A DNA stretch of 64,000 bases, from contig OY101122.1 in NCBI GenBank assembly GCA_956465555.1, forward strand, positions 1,437,001 to 1,501,000. Direction: 5' to 3'. This DNA comes from Nitzschia sp. pyKryTriq1. Lineage: Eukaryota; Bacillariophyta; Bacillariophyceae; Bacillariales; Bacillariaceae. Position 1 is the first letter of the stretch. Every line of letters starts with the position of its first letter. The translations under genes were made by a program, and so were the position numbers. Shown here one piece after another: positions 21,757 through 34,315 of the stretch. Below the pieces are notes generated by a model that saw nothing but the letters and a program-made list of their open reading frames with translations, was not told the DNA's origin and ran no database searches.

Positions 21757-24700
21757 CTAGAAATGAACTCGTCGTCTCTTGCCAGATGTTAGGCTGGAGC
21801 CGGAACGGCTCTTGCCCTTTGGTGCTGGAGAAGGGACAGCAGGGCGTTTACTGGGAAGAGCTCGCCCGCGGGAAGTCTTGATGCGGCTAGAAGGGTCTGA
21901 GACTTGGTCTTGTTCGGTGAGCCAGATCGCAGCTGCTTTTATCAAGGCATTCATGTTATCTCCCAGTCTCTCCACTCCATCAGAGCCACCACCGTCACTT
22001 TCTTCTTTGGACTCATCTTGTACCTCCTCTTCGCTCGAAACGGAGGCTGCTTCTTCGTCATCTTCAGCCTCTCCTGAAGCAGAGCTCCATGCACGCTGTA
22101 CATGTAGCCTGTCCCAGATCTTCTTGAAAAATCCTTTTTTCCAGCTACCACTTAGCTCCGCTTTCTGAAGAATGCCGCGATGACTCAAATAAGCGATAGA
22201 TGCCTTGATAGGCTCAGGGCATCGACTGCACGTCGAGACATGACTGAGGAGTGAGTTCGCAGTGTTGTCTGTAAGGTTCTTGGCTGACACCGGAAAATAG
22301 CGGCCTGAGTTATTCTTGGAAGCGCAGTGTTTGCAACATAGACCGGGAAACCCAATAACACGGTCGCGCCCTCGCGCCCCTGGTCCACCTCGGCGATCCC
22401 TCTTTTGAAATGTGCAAACTCTAACTTGGCGCATCATCAAAAGTACTTGGTCAGTACAAATTCCCCTGTCCTCTGCTTTGATGAGATAGTTTTTACCCAG
22501 GACTGCAGGATTGCCATTAATGACCTCTCTATCCAATTCATCGCAAGGACTCGGCTCTAATGGATTCCTTCTGAAGCTAATGCCCCAGCCATTTTCAGAA
22601 CCACCAGGGGGGATATTTGACAACCCAATATCACGAGCAGAGTCAACCCAGTATTGCTGCGAATCATCAGCTACTTTCGGCCCGAATCCTCGGAGAGTCT
22701 TGAAAGTTTCCTTGGTGTCATCTCGCATCGACGGACAAGAGTGGAAGTGTAAACGAAGCATATCCATCGCTTTAGTATGCAAGTTGGAGAGATTTTCCGG
22801 AAATGCGACACACCCGTTGGGCTTTTCAGAGGGGTCGAGTGACTTGCAAGTCACACATCTGACACCAACCTGACCAATAGCGGGTTCTTTCCTACCGGTA
22901 TATCCTTCCAGACCATCCTCCTCTTGATACGCAAAGACTTCCACGAGGTCGCTTCTCAGAAAACATTGCATTTCTGACAACCAGTTGACATCATCTGTTT
23001 TCGTGAGGCGAACGCATCCGTCGTGCCAATTGGATGGCTTGCTTTTCTTTCCACTTTTCTTCTCGTTTTTCTTGGATGCCTCAGCAGTTTTGGGTTCCTC
23101 CGAGTCGGATTCGTCCGATGATGACTCGGTCTCTGTGTCTTCCTCGCTCGATTCCATAAGGTTCGGCGGCGCACCCTCTCTTTCATCCCCAGAGGGTGAG
23201 TCGTTGTCACTTTGCGCTTCTGCACGCTTCTTGCTTGACTTCTTTGAGCCGGACTTCTTTCCACGTTTCTTCTTCTCTTTGGTCTCTCCCTTTCCATCTT
23301 GCATCGGTATGCCTTGAATTCTACACCACAGACGATGAAAGAAGACTTTCCTGCCACCGTGCTTGGGCTTGTCAGCACGCTTCCCGTCGGGTCCCATGCG
23401 CGCACGTTTCATGATCTCAAGATTCTCCCTTATCTCAATTGGGCAGCGACGGCAGTTTCGCACGTGGTTCACTGATAAATACAGATAAACATAGCAGTGT
23501 CAGTTTCGACGTCTTCGCTGTCAGTCAACGCATAGCAATCAACTGTATTCACACTTACTTATCGTTTGAGAGGTTGTCGTCTGTGAGAGAGATGCTTCAC
23601 TAGCAGGAAAATAGCGCCCACATCCTGCCTGACCAACACAGTGTTTGCAAGCGAGACCAGGAAATCCGACCTTCCTTGTTTTGTAGCAGCCAACTCGATC
23701 AGCTTCCATCAGGACGCAGGGGCTCATTTGTTCTAGGGTGACAAACAGATAATCCGAAATCAATTCCATGTCCTCCGGGAATACAAGTGGTCTGTCGTCT
23801 AGGGACGGCACGACTGGTGGAGGCGGTATCTCGAGCTGCTGCTGCTGCTGCTGCTGTTCTTCCAGCTCTTGAACTGGCTCCGGTTCTGGCTCGACTTCTT
23901 CCTTTTTCAAGGCTTCTTTCTTTTTCCGCCCTTCTTTCGAGTTTACCGAGGGACCTGTAAGTGCAGGTAGAGGACCATTTGGATCTCGCCCAAAGTGAAT
24001 TCCATGTGGAGTGTCAACTAGACCAAGACGCCTTGCCGAGTCGACCCAATATTGTTTGCGCCCTCCTCTACTAGAGCTCGACAATTTTAGCTGCTCGATC
24101 TTATTTCGAACGTGGGGCGGCATCGCCTGACAACAGTCCAGGTGAAGACGGAGCATCTGCTGGACACTGTTATAGATCCCACTGATGAGACTAGGGTAAC
24201 TGGTTGCCTGCTGTCCACGTTCTGCAGGATTTTCGTCTGTGTCGAGGAAGGGAGTGGGAAAACGGTTAGAAGACGGACTACTGTAACAACGGAACGATTA
24301 ACCAAGACTCCGAAAAATACTTACGTTTGCAGTGCATACATCGAATACCAACCTGTCCCAGTGCGATGGGCTTGTTACGCCCGTGCATTGGTGCAGCAAT
24401 ATCCTCTTCCGTCGCTCCAAATGCCTCTGCAAAATTTGCTCGAAGGAAAACTTGCAATTCCGAAAGCCAATATTTATCGTCTTCCAGCCCCAAGGGCACG
24501 GAACCAGAGTACCACTTTTGTGAGTCGTCATCTTGCTCAGAGTCTGACGTGGAATCACCTTTGATCTTTTCTTTTTCCGAAGCCGGGGTGCGGTTGGGCG
24601 AATCGGTATCTGGTTCTTTGCGAGGACGTGCCTTGCTAGCTGAAGCAGATGAAGGCGTCGAAACACCTGGACGCGGTGTGCTCTTGGGCGAGGATGCGTT

Positions 24701-25309
24701 GGGCGATGACGGCTTTTGTCCATATGAAGGGGACTGAACTGATTGCTGTAGCAAGGGATTAGATTGCTCGGCCTTGCGCTTCTGGGCATTGTATGCTGCT
24801 GCACGATCCATCATAGTCATTTGCTGTTCTGATCTTCCGAAGTGTTGAGAGTAAATGTCATGACCACCACCTGGGACACCATACGCGTTAGCATATGCAT
24901 TACGTTCTGCTGCCGCCGACGCGGCGCTATTCCCATATCCATACTGAGCACGCTGTCTGGCATAAAGGCTTGCTGCAACTGCATCACTGGGGCTGGCATA
25001 TGCTGGAGAAGATCCAGCCTGACCAAGGACGCCATAAGGTCTTGCAGCGAAAGGTGAATGAGCTCCTGCTGCCGCGGCGCGTTGGGCAAAATTGTAGGGG
25101 GACGAAGCGCTGTTAGCTGCAGCCGTTTCTGCTGCAATCAATGAATTCAAGTAAGCAGCACGGTCCGCTGCGCTGCCAGAAAATCCTGCGAGCCTGGATG
25201 CAGCTGCCACCGAATTTGCTTGTTGTTGCCGTGCTCGTAACTCTTCCTGTATACGGCGCTCAATAGAGCCATCCGCGTCATCAAAATGCCCAGGTCCATA
25301 GTGGGACAT
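21757..25309 (-). CDS. Protein with a duplicated two-part Cys/His module, three exons
   Basis: Exons are 25309-24325, 24236-23559 and 23471-21757 (introns of 88 and 87 bases, both with GTAAGT donors), giving 1125 residues. After an Ala/Gln-rich N-terminus, a two-part module occurs twice. Part A (266-410 and 703-870) has W-x2-G-x3-L, YWLSELQVFLR or NWLSEMQCFLR, GQVGIRCMHCK or GQVGVRCVTCK, MLRLH, and QYWVDSARxxGL. Part B (519-575 and about 915-975) has GFPGLxCKHC, GRYFP, and HV-x2-C-x-RCP. The paired Cys and His suggest zinc binding. Acidic and Lys-rich linkers contain likely nuclear localisation signals. Splicing restores ERG...VQQMLRLH in copy 1 to parallel copy 2, supporting the joins. The function is unknown; I infer a nuclear nucleic-acid or chromatin binder. 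The module is of a type I associate with diatoms. Confidence 0.82.
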
Positions 25310-26548
25310 GGTGGGTCCCGAAGTTTTCTTTGCGGTCTTAAAATTATTCAGCAACAGAAATGTTCCTCGTGATGAAAACCAATTCTATTCTTTCACTTCT
25401 TGTCAATGATTTTGTGACCTCCTCCCGAAAATGCTTACGTAGGAACTGGTACTTGACTCTACTGGGCAAGCATGCCGGCACATCGTGAGAAACAATTATT
25501 ATGTGAACAATCAACAAGTGGGGAGAAAACAACATCCAAACCCTCATATATTTCCTGATGCAAGCTTACGACAGTCGATTATTATCTTTCTTTTTGGTGT
25601 AAAGCCTGAGTACCAAAAGATCTCTGCACGATGAATGTGGGCGTTCACCTCTTGGGCGATGTCCAATTAATTGTGTGAGCAAAATTCGGTCGCCCCAACG
25701 GGTCACGCGTAGAAATCGTACCAGGGAGAATCGAGGCCGACGAGTTGCATTTTGTCACACAACAGGTAACATCTGCTTCCGACACCAGGCACCAGAGTCG
25801 ACAATAACGAATGACTAGTCCGTGTGCATGGCTTACCTTTTTGGTCTCCGTGAATCGATTGCTTTAAATGTATTTTCTTGAAACCGGTTCAAGAAAATAC
25901 TGGTTTCGGATAGAAAGGATGTTGTGCGTGGCTGCTGGGTCCGACACCTCTTTGCTGATCAGAGTTTTGTTATGCATGCACAGCATGGGACGGTTCGGCA
26001 TCCAATATCCAGAAAAGCGTGCTCGTAATCATTTTGTGAGGACGTTTCATGTGACATGCTAATTATTGACGTGCTATTTATGTTGATAGGACCAGGGTAA
26101 AATGAAGCGCGCCGGTCGGTCCTTTCATGCTCGATCGCCAGCCACAAATTGGTCTGGCCGCTATCGGGCAATTTTTCTTGTGTCGTCTGCGCAAGGCCCA
26201 AATCGGGCGACTTCCCTGAGTTGAAACCCCGAAGTAGTGAATTCCCCCAGCTGTCCCCGCGCCGTAGTACCGGTAGACTACTGGTACGTACCCAGGTATT
26301 ACTTGTCCGCTCTCGCGGTGCAGTACCCAGCGCTACAGTATTGAGTATGTACAGGTACTCGTACCGGTACTCGGTAGTCTACCAGTAGACTACTTCATAG
26401 TCTAATCACCGACATCATCGCCCGTGCTAATCGCTCGTACTTTATACCAGTTTTTACTCTGTTAGTACCAGTACTTTGATCTAGGTAGAATCGGAGAAGT
26501 AAACAATAACATTGAATTGACACGACGCTATGCAATAATACTCATTCC
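25310..26548. other. Intergenic region upstream of the double-module gene
   Basis: A 31-base palindrome lies at 25870-25900. GTAC/ACCGGT clusters fill 26262-26400 and recur near 26465. No gene was recognised. The region also lies downstream of condensin D2. Confidence 0.6.
25870..25900. repeat. Perfect 13-base inverted repeat with 5-base centre
   Basis: GTATTTTCTTGAA and its exact complement TTCAAGAAAATAC flank ACCGG. It lies about 560 bases upstream of the double-module gene and could be a dimeric regulator site or a hairpin. Confidence 0.75.
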
Positions 26549-29500
26549 CTATCCCTCAAGCGCAGATGCATCCAACCGATTCCTTCGTGAGCTTCTCTTG
26601 ATGGGACCTGGGTCGATTGAAACGTTTTCTGGGCGATTCTCGGCATTTTCTTTATCAACTTCCTCTTCGTCGGAAGATGATTCGTCCCCACCTTCGTCTT
26701 CCTCGCACTCACTAAACTCTTGGATAGTCTCAATGCGCTGGACTTTCCTTGCTCCGCGACGGGAAGCTCGAGCCTTGGCCTGAGCTGCCTTCTCCCCAGC
26801 TCGTTTATTTTCCATTCCAGCTTCGGCTTGCTCAATCAGCTTGGTTTCCCATTCTTCCAAAACTTGTTTCACCTCCGGTTTAGCAAACTTTTTGGCCTTG
26901 GAGATGATGGCAAAGAAGTGACGTTTTACTTCTTCATCAAAGAGAGCGTCCTTGTAGAGCTTGAAATTGTCCACAAGAGTCTTCACAGATTTCTCGTTGA
27001 CCTTGAGTTGAGCCATGCAGAATGCGATATCAGCCTTTTGCTCGATGGTCGTGCACTTGGGGAAGCGCTGACAGAGCTTGTCAATCAACATTTCATTCTG
27101 TCGCTCCTTCTTGATGTAGCCGAGCAAGAATGACATGATGCTTCGGAAGTCGTCTTTCTGAAGATTGATTTGACTGAGCTGACTGATGATGTCAGGCAGC
27201 AGGTTGTACACAGGATTGTTACTTCGCTTACTCAGCTCGTGGAAAAGAAGACGGGCCGTATCACGAATTCTCTGGTCGTCGTCTCTCAAGCACATGGCGA
27301 TTTCGCAGACTTGTCCTTTGACCTTCACCATGTCATTTAGGATGAGATGGGTCAAGACCATGAGCGTGTGACGGCGAACTTTTGTTGAAGAATCTCGGAG
27401 ACAGGCATACATCCTTGGGGTGTAAGGCTCAACTTCATTCGGAAAACGGAAGGCTAGATCACCCAAGGCAATAACCGTATTTGCTCGGAGCACAACATCT
27501 TCAGCCGGCGCCTTGGCGAGAGCAGTGAAGATAACTGGAAGGTGCTTCTCACAGAAAGAGCATGATACGCACATGAACTTGCAGAGAGCAAGAGTCGACG
27601 TCTGACGCAACACAAATGAGTTGAACTTGTTGCCTTCATTAGCGACAACTCGAACAAGAATTGGCCCAAAGACGCTCAAGAGTCCACGCCCGACGATTTC
27701 TTTCTCAGCGATCTCGGCGACTTTCCGTTCGTTTTCTGCTTCAATCTCGGCGGCCATACCCAGCTCGGCCTCAATATCATCGTCCTCGCTCGATAGTTGA
27801 GCACCCTTTGCTTTCTTTTTATCTGCTTCCTCTTGCTTCTTCAGAGTCTTCTTTGCTGTTCCACGGCGAACAGCGCCCGAGAGCGCTTCGGTGTAAATGA
27901 GCAGCTTCAAGGCGATGTGTCCAAGAACATGACAAAATCGGGCCAGCCGTAAAGGGTGACACTCGTCGACCGAAGACGATCCCAGTGTCTGCTCGTACAT
28001 GCCACGAATGATTTCCGAGCAAGCGACTTCTGGTTCAGGAGAAATAACAAAGAGAGCAGCGATGGCTTGTTCCGCCGTTGCAAACCACTCTAGCGTATCC
28101 TTCTCATTTGAATCCAAGCACCAGTCGCCTCGTGCTACAGCACAAAGCTGCTCCATTATGCGCTCTAGCACGAGATATTTGGCGCACGATGGATCAACCT
28201 GAGCTAGCTCGACGTGTTGAAGAGCAACAGCTGCGGCTCGAGCAATCGTCCAATCTCTTCGCTCCTCAGTGTAGTCACCAAGTGCGGTGTCAAGCAAAGT
28301 CTTGAGTCTAGACTTGCTTTCCACAATGCTCTTATCGGCGTTGGCCGCCATGGCAAGCACATGAATTGCAGTGGCACGAGAGCTACCAGGTCCCTTGGAG
28401 GTGGCAGACCACAAAATTGAAAACACTTCAGGTGGGATCCTTCCGTCCTTGACCAAGCAGCTAATAGCTTCTTCGATGGAAGCAAGCTCGCTGACGGTAG
28501 CTTGGTTAGAAAGAAGGAGAAGGTTATAAGCGATTTGGTCGCAGGGCAGGCACTCCGACCCATCCGTTCCTGGAACGGCGATGAAGACATCAACGAAAGC
28601 CTTCAGCACTTCGTCTTTGATGTTTTGCTCGGTAGACCACATGAGAGTAAGAGCTTGTTTCATGCCCGTAATGGCGCAAGGAAGTTTGAAGTGCCGAGCC
28701 TTGACAAAGAATCGCAGGGCTTCTGTGACATCACTGGTGTTGGCAGACATGAGCATTCCATGAAGGTTGGTACTGGCATTTTCGTATTGGTCGATAAATT
28801 CAAGGGCCGATTGCGCAAATTTTAGAGCCTCCACCTTCGATCGAAATTCATTATCCTGTGTGCTCAATTCTTCCGAGCCGTCCATTGAGCCAGCCTCGGC
28901 GATAGACGCAGCAAGGGTTGCTCGTTCAAGTTGCATAATAGCATCTTCCCCATCTTCATTCTTTTGCGCTTCCAGAAGAGCAGCTTCATGCGCCTCCTTG
29001 AGGTCAGCCGGCAGATTCTCCTTGACGTAGTTGTATAGTTCCGCTAGTTTCTGCCTGTATGGTTCAGGATCTAGGTCACCCATGTAAGGATTGTTTTCCA
29101 GCAAAGTAGTCAAGAGCTTTGAAAGAAACGGTCAGCAGCGTACCCTGACAAAGAGAACAAAGAAGCCGACAAATGATTGAAAACATACCTGTAGTGCCTG
29201 CTTCCGAACCATTACTGTCTTGTCATGGAGACGATCGATTGCCATATCCGTCACGAAATGAATCCGCGCAACGGGTACTGCTCCTGCCTGGGTCAGATTG
29301 ATCCATGTTTTTAGGACAGCGGACCTTGTGTACGAGCTCGTGTCGTGGGAACGAGCTGAAAGGATGTCCAAGAGATTTCCACGAGATTTTTCCAAGTTAA
29401 GACTGGAAGAACCATCTTCTGAAGCTTCTTGCACATCGCCTTCCTCATCGTCGGATGGTTGACCACTCTTTCCAATATGTTCGACGATGTAGCCCAGGGC

Positions 29501-30734
29501 CACCACAATGGCAGATCGAAGAGAATAGGGTTCGGAGTCTAAATGTGGCAATAGATGCGCAACATTTGACAGGACTAGGCGAGGACGGCGTTGAGCCAGC
29601 TCGTGGATGAAAGGCGCAACATACTTAATGCCACTAGCTTTTCCACCGTCACCGCCAGCTGGACCCCCTGTATCAAGGCGTCCAATCTCCCGAAGAAGTT
29701 CGACACCTAAGCGGTTGTTCGATACCATGCCACACAACTCGGCGCAGATCGAGGCCATGTGTTCATACGAATGGAGCATATCCATGAGCGCGGCCAAAAC
29801 GGTTCCCATCAAAGAATCACAAGAGTCCACAGTAGCGGCAATCATGCCCATGGCGGCATCCGCGGAACTGGCTTTGCGCGCCAAGATACCTGTTGCGCTT
29901 TCCAACATCTGATAGGCAATGCGGCATGGCAAGACAACTACGGTTTCATCTGGTACTCCCCGTTTCCAGAGTTTGTTGCGATTCTTGCCCATGCTTTTCG
30001 CAGCGACTAGCATAGCTTCGGCGCAAGTAGCTCGCATATTGACTGCTTCTTCTGCCTCGTGATTGTTGCTATCCGCTCCACGTCTTCCGCCTCCCGTTTT
30101 GAGACCTGAACTGACCTTCGCTTCGGATTCCATGAAGAACATGACCGAAAAGAGCATGTAGAGGTGGCATGCAAATGCATCTCGGAACTGCTGACTGACA
30201 ACCAGATGCTTGGTAGCAGCGGCCGCTTCTGTTTCTTCTCCGTCCGCAGTGAAGTCTCGTGCGTCTTGCTCCTCGCCAAGAATAGCCGACAGAACCTTGA
30301 CTGCTTGGCAAAGTGCATTGATCAAACCCCATCGAGTTGCGGGGGACAACGATGTGGATTTTCTGCGATGAAAGGGGTTGAGTGAACGTAATGAGTACAC
30401 AAATAGGTGGTTTTGCAAGAAATGTTGTTGCTACAAATAGAACTTGAGACTTTGAAACGTACCGAACGAGAGTGTAGAGAGCCTGAACACGATCAGCTTG
30501 AAGCCATTGAGTTTGACCATCGTAGTTTTGGAACAATGTGATCCCCTCGGACAGTAACACCTGATTGCCTTGATCGACAAGGTCCACCAAGGCACTAAAA
30601 GAATCCGCCCGGGCCGCTTCATCGTCATCGTCAAAATCATGTGGATAAGGAAGTAAATTGTAGGGTCCCCGCTCCAAATCTTGCAGGGAGGAGGGGATGG
30701 GAAACCCCGATGGTTCTGCCGTCACTCCCGCCAT
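26549..30734 (-). CDS. NCAPD2: Condensin I subunit D2 (CND1/Ycs4), three exons
   Basis: Exons are 30734-30463, 30362-29189 and 29116-26549 (introns of 100 and 72 bases), giving 1337 residues (human D2 has 1401). It is the HEAT-repeat subunit of condensin that binds chromatin and the kleisin during chromosome compaction. The segment spanning the second junction, with VARIHFVTDMAIDRLHDKT, VMVRKQALQ, then LLTTLLENNP, aligns with the D2 HEAT core and supports the splice. The later CND1 signature is clear (VVLRANTVIALGDLAFRFPN, then STKVRRHTLMVLTHLILNDM). The C-terminus is basic then acidic with a Ser-rich tract, likely a nuclear and phosphorylated tail. It is divergent from the aspartyl protease, with 651 bases between start codons. 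Confidence 0.93.
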
Positions 30735-31385
30735 TGTTCTCCAGCACTATAATGTTGTTGAGAACTTGGTGTTTGTCTTCTATTTTTCTTTTATTTCATT
30801 CCATGGGCAACACAGCACACACCCAACAGCAGAGAGGATGCGTTTATTATTGTCAGAGTTTGCTCGTTGCATGTGGAAAAACGGACATCAAAGCCTTCGC
30901 GACTGGAGACGAGCATTGGAAATTTGAATTTTAGAGCTCGTACAATTGTCCTGGAGCTCGAATCATCATCAGACGACGGGGACCAACTTCAGCGAGACAT
31001 GAGACATCATTGTGACATGCCTGCGTGCGTGCGAAAAAAAACGATGAGCCCCGCCCGACCTGCCTGCCTGCCTGCCTTCCTTCTACGTACCGGTACCGTA
31101 CCTGGTACCGGTACCGCGGTACGACAGTATCGGTAGAGTATCTCCCTCCAACCTCCAAGCACTCCTCCAGCAGAAGCGACCATCGACCATCGACCATGGG
31201 GCGACGACGTGTGCGATAAACATTGTTATTTGCATTTCGCGGGCTTTTCTGTTGAACCACTACTATAAGTGCTGCACGCCGCCGTGGATGCAATTTCCAC
31301 AATCTCTGATTCAAACACACTGGTAGTCCCCTGCAACCAGGCAGTTGGCCTCACGCAGCTTTCTCCCGTTGTATTTGCGGCGGCG
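30735..31385. other. Divergent promoter region
   Basis: This is shared by condensin D2 (left) and the aspartyl protease (right). A dense cluster of GTACCGGTACC-type palindromes lies at 31087-31138, about 350 bases from the condensin start and 250 from the protease start. CTGCCTGCCTGCCTGCC tetramers precede it at 31060. Confidence 0.6.
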
Positions 31386-32750
31386 ATGCGATCTTGTGGG
31401 AAATATCGACGTTTCCATCCGCCATTATGGGCTCTATGGTTCATGACTGCATTTTTGGCAAGTCGTGCAGCTCTTACTGCCGCTGATTCACGTCAATTGG
31501 TGGGTCTTCGGGGTGTTCCCGGTGCGGAAGAGGAAGTATCGTCGCAGTTCCAGACAAGACAGCAAGAAGAAACGGACTTGTTGGCCGCCAATTTGACAGT
31601 TCCACTTCACGCCCATTCAGGAACTCACCATGTCCATTTATACATTGGATCTCCTCCTCAGCGGCAAACCTTGATTGTGGACACTGGATCCCGCGTCATG
31701 GCATTTCCCTGTAAGCCTTGTCGGTCGTGTGGCAAACATGCAAGCCCCTACTTTGACCCCAGTCGGTCGACTACCCAGCGAGCCAGCAAATGTGGAAACT
31801 GCATTCTAGAGGGCATTTCAACGTGTTCATTGTTTGGAGAACAGTGCGAAATTTCTCAAAAGTATACAGAAGGTAGTTCTTGGTCCGCGAATGAAGTGGA
31901 AGACATGGTATGGCTCGGTACTTCTGACGTCGTGGAGAGCATCGAAGATCACATGCAATTAGCGATACCGTATGCGTTTGGTTGTCAAACTTCCATAAAG
32001 GGCCTCTTTCAGAAACAGTATGCTGATGGAATTCTTGGCTTGGCCCGGCATGAAACATCCTTGGTGGCTGCTTATTACAAAGCTAAAGCCATCCCTCGAA
32101 ATGCTTTCAGTCTATGTCTGACGTCGGATGCTGGACATTTATCTCTCGGTGGAAGCATGCCAACACAATACCATCACGAGCCAATGAGAATGACTCCTAT
32201 TACAAGAGAGCATGGATGGTACAGCGTCGAAATTACTCGTGTGTTAGTGGGAGATATTGAAGTCACTTCCTCGGGAAACCACCCGTCGCTTTTGCATACG
32301 ATCAACGCGGGGAAAGGTTGTATTCTCGATAGCGGTACCACGGATACCTACCTTCCTGCGAATCTAGCTAAGAAATTTGGCAGGGCTGCCATGCTCTGGA
32401 CGGACGGTTTGACAGATTTTTCTGAGAGCGCCAGACAAAAGAGCTACTCCTTTGAAGATTTTTTGAAGCTGCCCAACATTTCAATTGTCATGGCGAACAA
32501 CGTGAGTGTCGCGATTCAACCGAAATTCTACATGGAGGGAATCACCATAGATGGTTTGCGGGACCAAGTTCAAAGCTGGAATGGTACAAAGAGCCTTACG
32601 AATCGGGTATATCTGGAAGAAACCGAAGGGGCCGTCCTGGGTGCAAACGCGTTGTTTGGACATGATATTTTGTTTGACACTCAAAACCATCAAGTGGGAA
32701 TTGCCAAGGCGGATTGTGCAGCAACAGTGCATTCTGCTGTATTATCATAA
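31386..32750 (+). CDS. Cys-rich secretory aspartyl protease, plasmepsin V/ASP5-like
   Basis: The protein has 454 residues, with a hydrophobic N-terminal segment (ALWFMTAFLASRAALTA) acting as signal peptide or anchor. It belongs to peptidase family A1: the catalytic Asp residues are in VDTGSR (Asp99) and LDSGTT (Asp315), and the flap Tyr lies in QKYTEGSSWSA. After the first catalytic motif come FPCKPCRSCGKH, FDPSRSTT and CGNC, a Cys-rich insert. That insert plus the KYTEGSSWSA flap recalls plasmepsin V and Toxoplasma ASP5, which process proteins in the ER or Golgi. No C-terminal membrane anchor is seen, unlike plasmepsin V. The ATG at 31386 is the first Met in a frame that otherwise opens with CTG. 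Several N-glycosylation sequons fit a secretory location. Confidence 0.85.
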   Translation: MRSCGKYRRFHPPLWALWFMTAFLASRAALTAADSRQLVGLRGVPGAEEEVSSQFQTRQQEETDLLAANLTVPLHAHSGTHHVHLYIGSPPQRQTLIVDTGSRVMAFPCKPCRSCGKHASPYFDPSRSTTQRASKCGNCILEGISTCSLFGEQCEISQKYTEGSSWSANEVEDMVWLGTSDVVESIEDHMQLAIPYAFGCQTSIKGLFQKQYADGILGLARHETSLVAAYYKAKAIPRNAFSLCLTSDAGHLSLGGSMPTQYHHEPMRMTPITREHGWYSVEITRVLVGDIEVTSSGNHPSLLHTINAGKGCILDSGTTDTYLPANLAKKFGRAAMLWTDGLTDFSESARQKSYSFEDFLKLPNISIVMANNVSVAIQPKFYMEGITIDGLRDQVQSWNGTKSLTNRVYLEETEGAVLGANALFGHDILFDTQNHQVGIAKADCAATVHSAVLS

Positions 32751-32844
32751 TAGCATATTACAGTAGAGTATGTGCTTGTCGCTAGGAAATATCATACTCG
32801 CCCATTTTACATTCTTCTTCTCTATCATAGCTACTCCGAGTAGA

Positions 32845-33877
32845 CTACTCGTCGCCTCCGTCGTCGTCTACTTCTCCATCAAGACCCCTGACCTCCAAAT
32901 CTTCTCCGTACTGAATCGTGGAATCAACACAGGCCAAGACGTGATCGATGCTGTCCTCGTCTCTGATATTGAGTGGCACGTAGCTAACCATTGTATAATC
33001 ATCCAACACTTGACAAATGGAATCAGTCAGCCTTTGTCGATGTCTCCGCCTTCGTTCCAGTCGTCGTTGTTCATCGGTCCCATCTTCGTATCGGGGCGGC
33101 AGCAATGAATTTGAATCCTGTTCTCGAGTCCACAGTTCGGAGGCACTTTGCAAATTTAAAATCCGTTCGACTTCTTCTTCAGCAATCAGATCGCACTTTG
33201 TCAACACATTTACGTGGGGCAGTTCCAAGGCAATCATGGCTGACAAACTCAATAGCGAGCCCGACAAAAATTTCGAAATGTCCACTACGAAAGTTACATC
33301 AATCAAAAAGACTGCCACCATTTTCGAATCATATCCCCACATACGCATCCGATCTACTACATTTCTCATCAACGGCACGTGCGTGTACAATTCCAGTTGG
33401 CCAGGACAATCAAGGATCAAATATTCGTCATCTCCAAAACCCTCCAAGTGATCTTGCAACCAGTCAAGATTGTTGAGTAGATATTCCATACAATAGATCA
33501 ATCCGCCATTCGGCCCCAGCCCGAGCTCTTCCATGACTTCTTCCACTGAGATCAAATCGCGGATGTCAAAAGCTAGTTCATATCCAAAATGCTCTGCGGC
33601 CGGGTCCAGGTTCGCAACATGAATGGTTCGCCGCCGCGGTCCCCCAAGTGTTTGAGCATGCTGCTGCATTGCTTGGCAGTACGTGGATTTCCCACTCCCG
33701 GCAGGCCCCTGGTAATTGGAAGAGCAAACGGAAAATGAGCATCGTGGATGAGTGCAATCAAGACAAATTGCAGCACAAAACGAGCAACATTATCCGTCAA
33801 GCGCCGTAGTTTTGGATCGAGGATCGAGGACAGGACGACTCACGACTCACCATGACAATTTGGATAGAACAGCCCAT
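32845..33877 (-). CDS. GPN3: GPN-loop GTPase 3, two exons
   Basis: Exon 1 (33877-33851) encodes only MGCSIQIVM. After a 142-base intron, exon 2 (33708-32845) begins inside the P-loop, giving IVMGPAGSGKST. The total is 296 residues (human GPN3 has 284). GPN3 helps assemble and import RNA polymerase II. Visible motifs are the P-loop GPAGSGKST, the family-defining GPN in LGLGPNGGLIY, the DCPGQLELYTH G3 motif, and TKCD for guanine specificity. The acidic C-terminus ends DDDGGDE. It converges on the aspartyl protease with 94 bases between stops. Confidence 0.93.
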
Positions 33878-34315
33878 TTTCGAGGAAGAGGTGGTTCCGG
33901 GTGGACAATGGGTTCGATATGGATTAATTAATGAGTTGCCTGACTTGCGATTGTCTTTTTGGCCTGGGATGGTAACAAAGGTCCAGTCCAGGGTTCAATG
34001 AGGAATGAGGAAAGATGTATTCTGATGAATGATGAATGAGGGATAAGAGATAAGAGCGCGTGCCAAAAGCGCCAGAAGAGGGCTTTCGATGGAGGTAGTG
34101 AAGTCGAACTAGTCAGTCAATCTACCGGGTAGTCTACTTCGTAGTCAGTCCCGGTACATACGGTACCGGTACGGTAGACGAGTAGCTACCGGTAATACCG
34201 GCACAGTTCTTGTACAGATAGAGCAGAGATCTGGAGCAGAAGCTACCGGTACCAGTAGACCTACCTTGACACACTGTAGCAATCAAGGATATAGTCAACT
34301 TTATCGAATTTTGAT
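33878..34315. other. Intergenic with GTAC cluster
   Basis: This lies between the GPN3 start and the cyclase-like gene's stop. GTACCGGTAC-type palindromes occupy 34125-34260, about 250 bases upstream of GPN3. Nothing else was recognised. Confidence 0.5.

Noticed and set aside
21507-21881. ATG-initiated 124-codon plus-strand frame
   Set aside because: The last third is antisense to the double-module gene's 3' coding region, and no similarity or splice support was seen.
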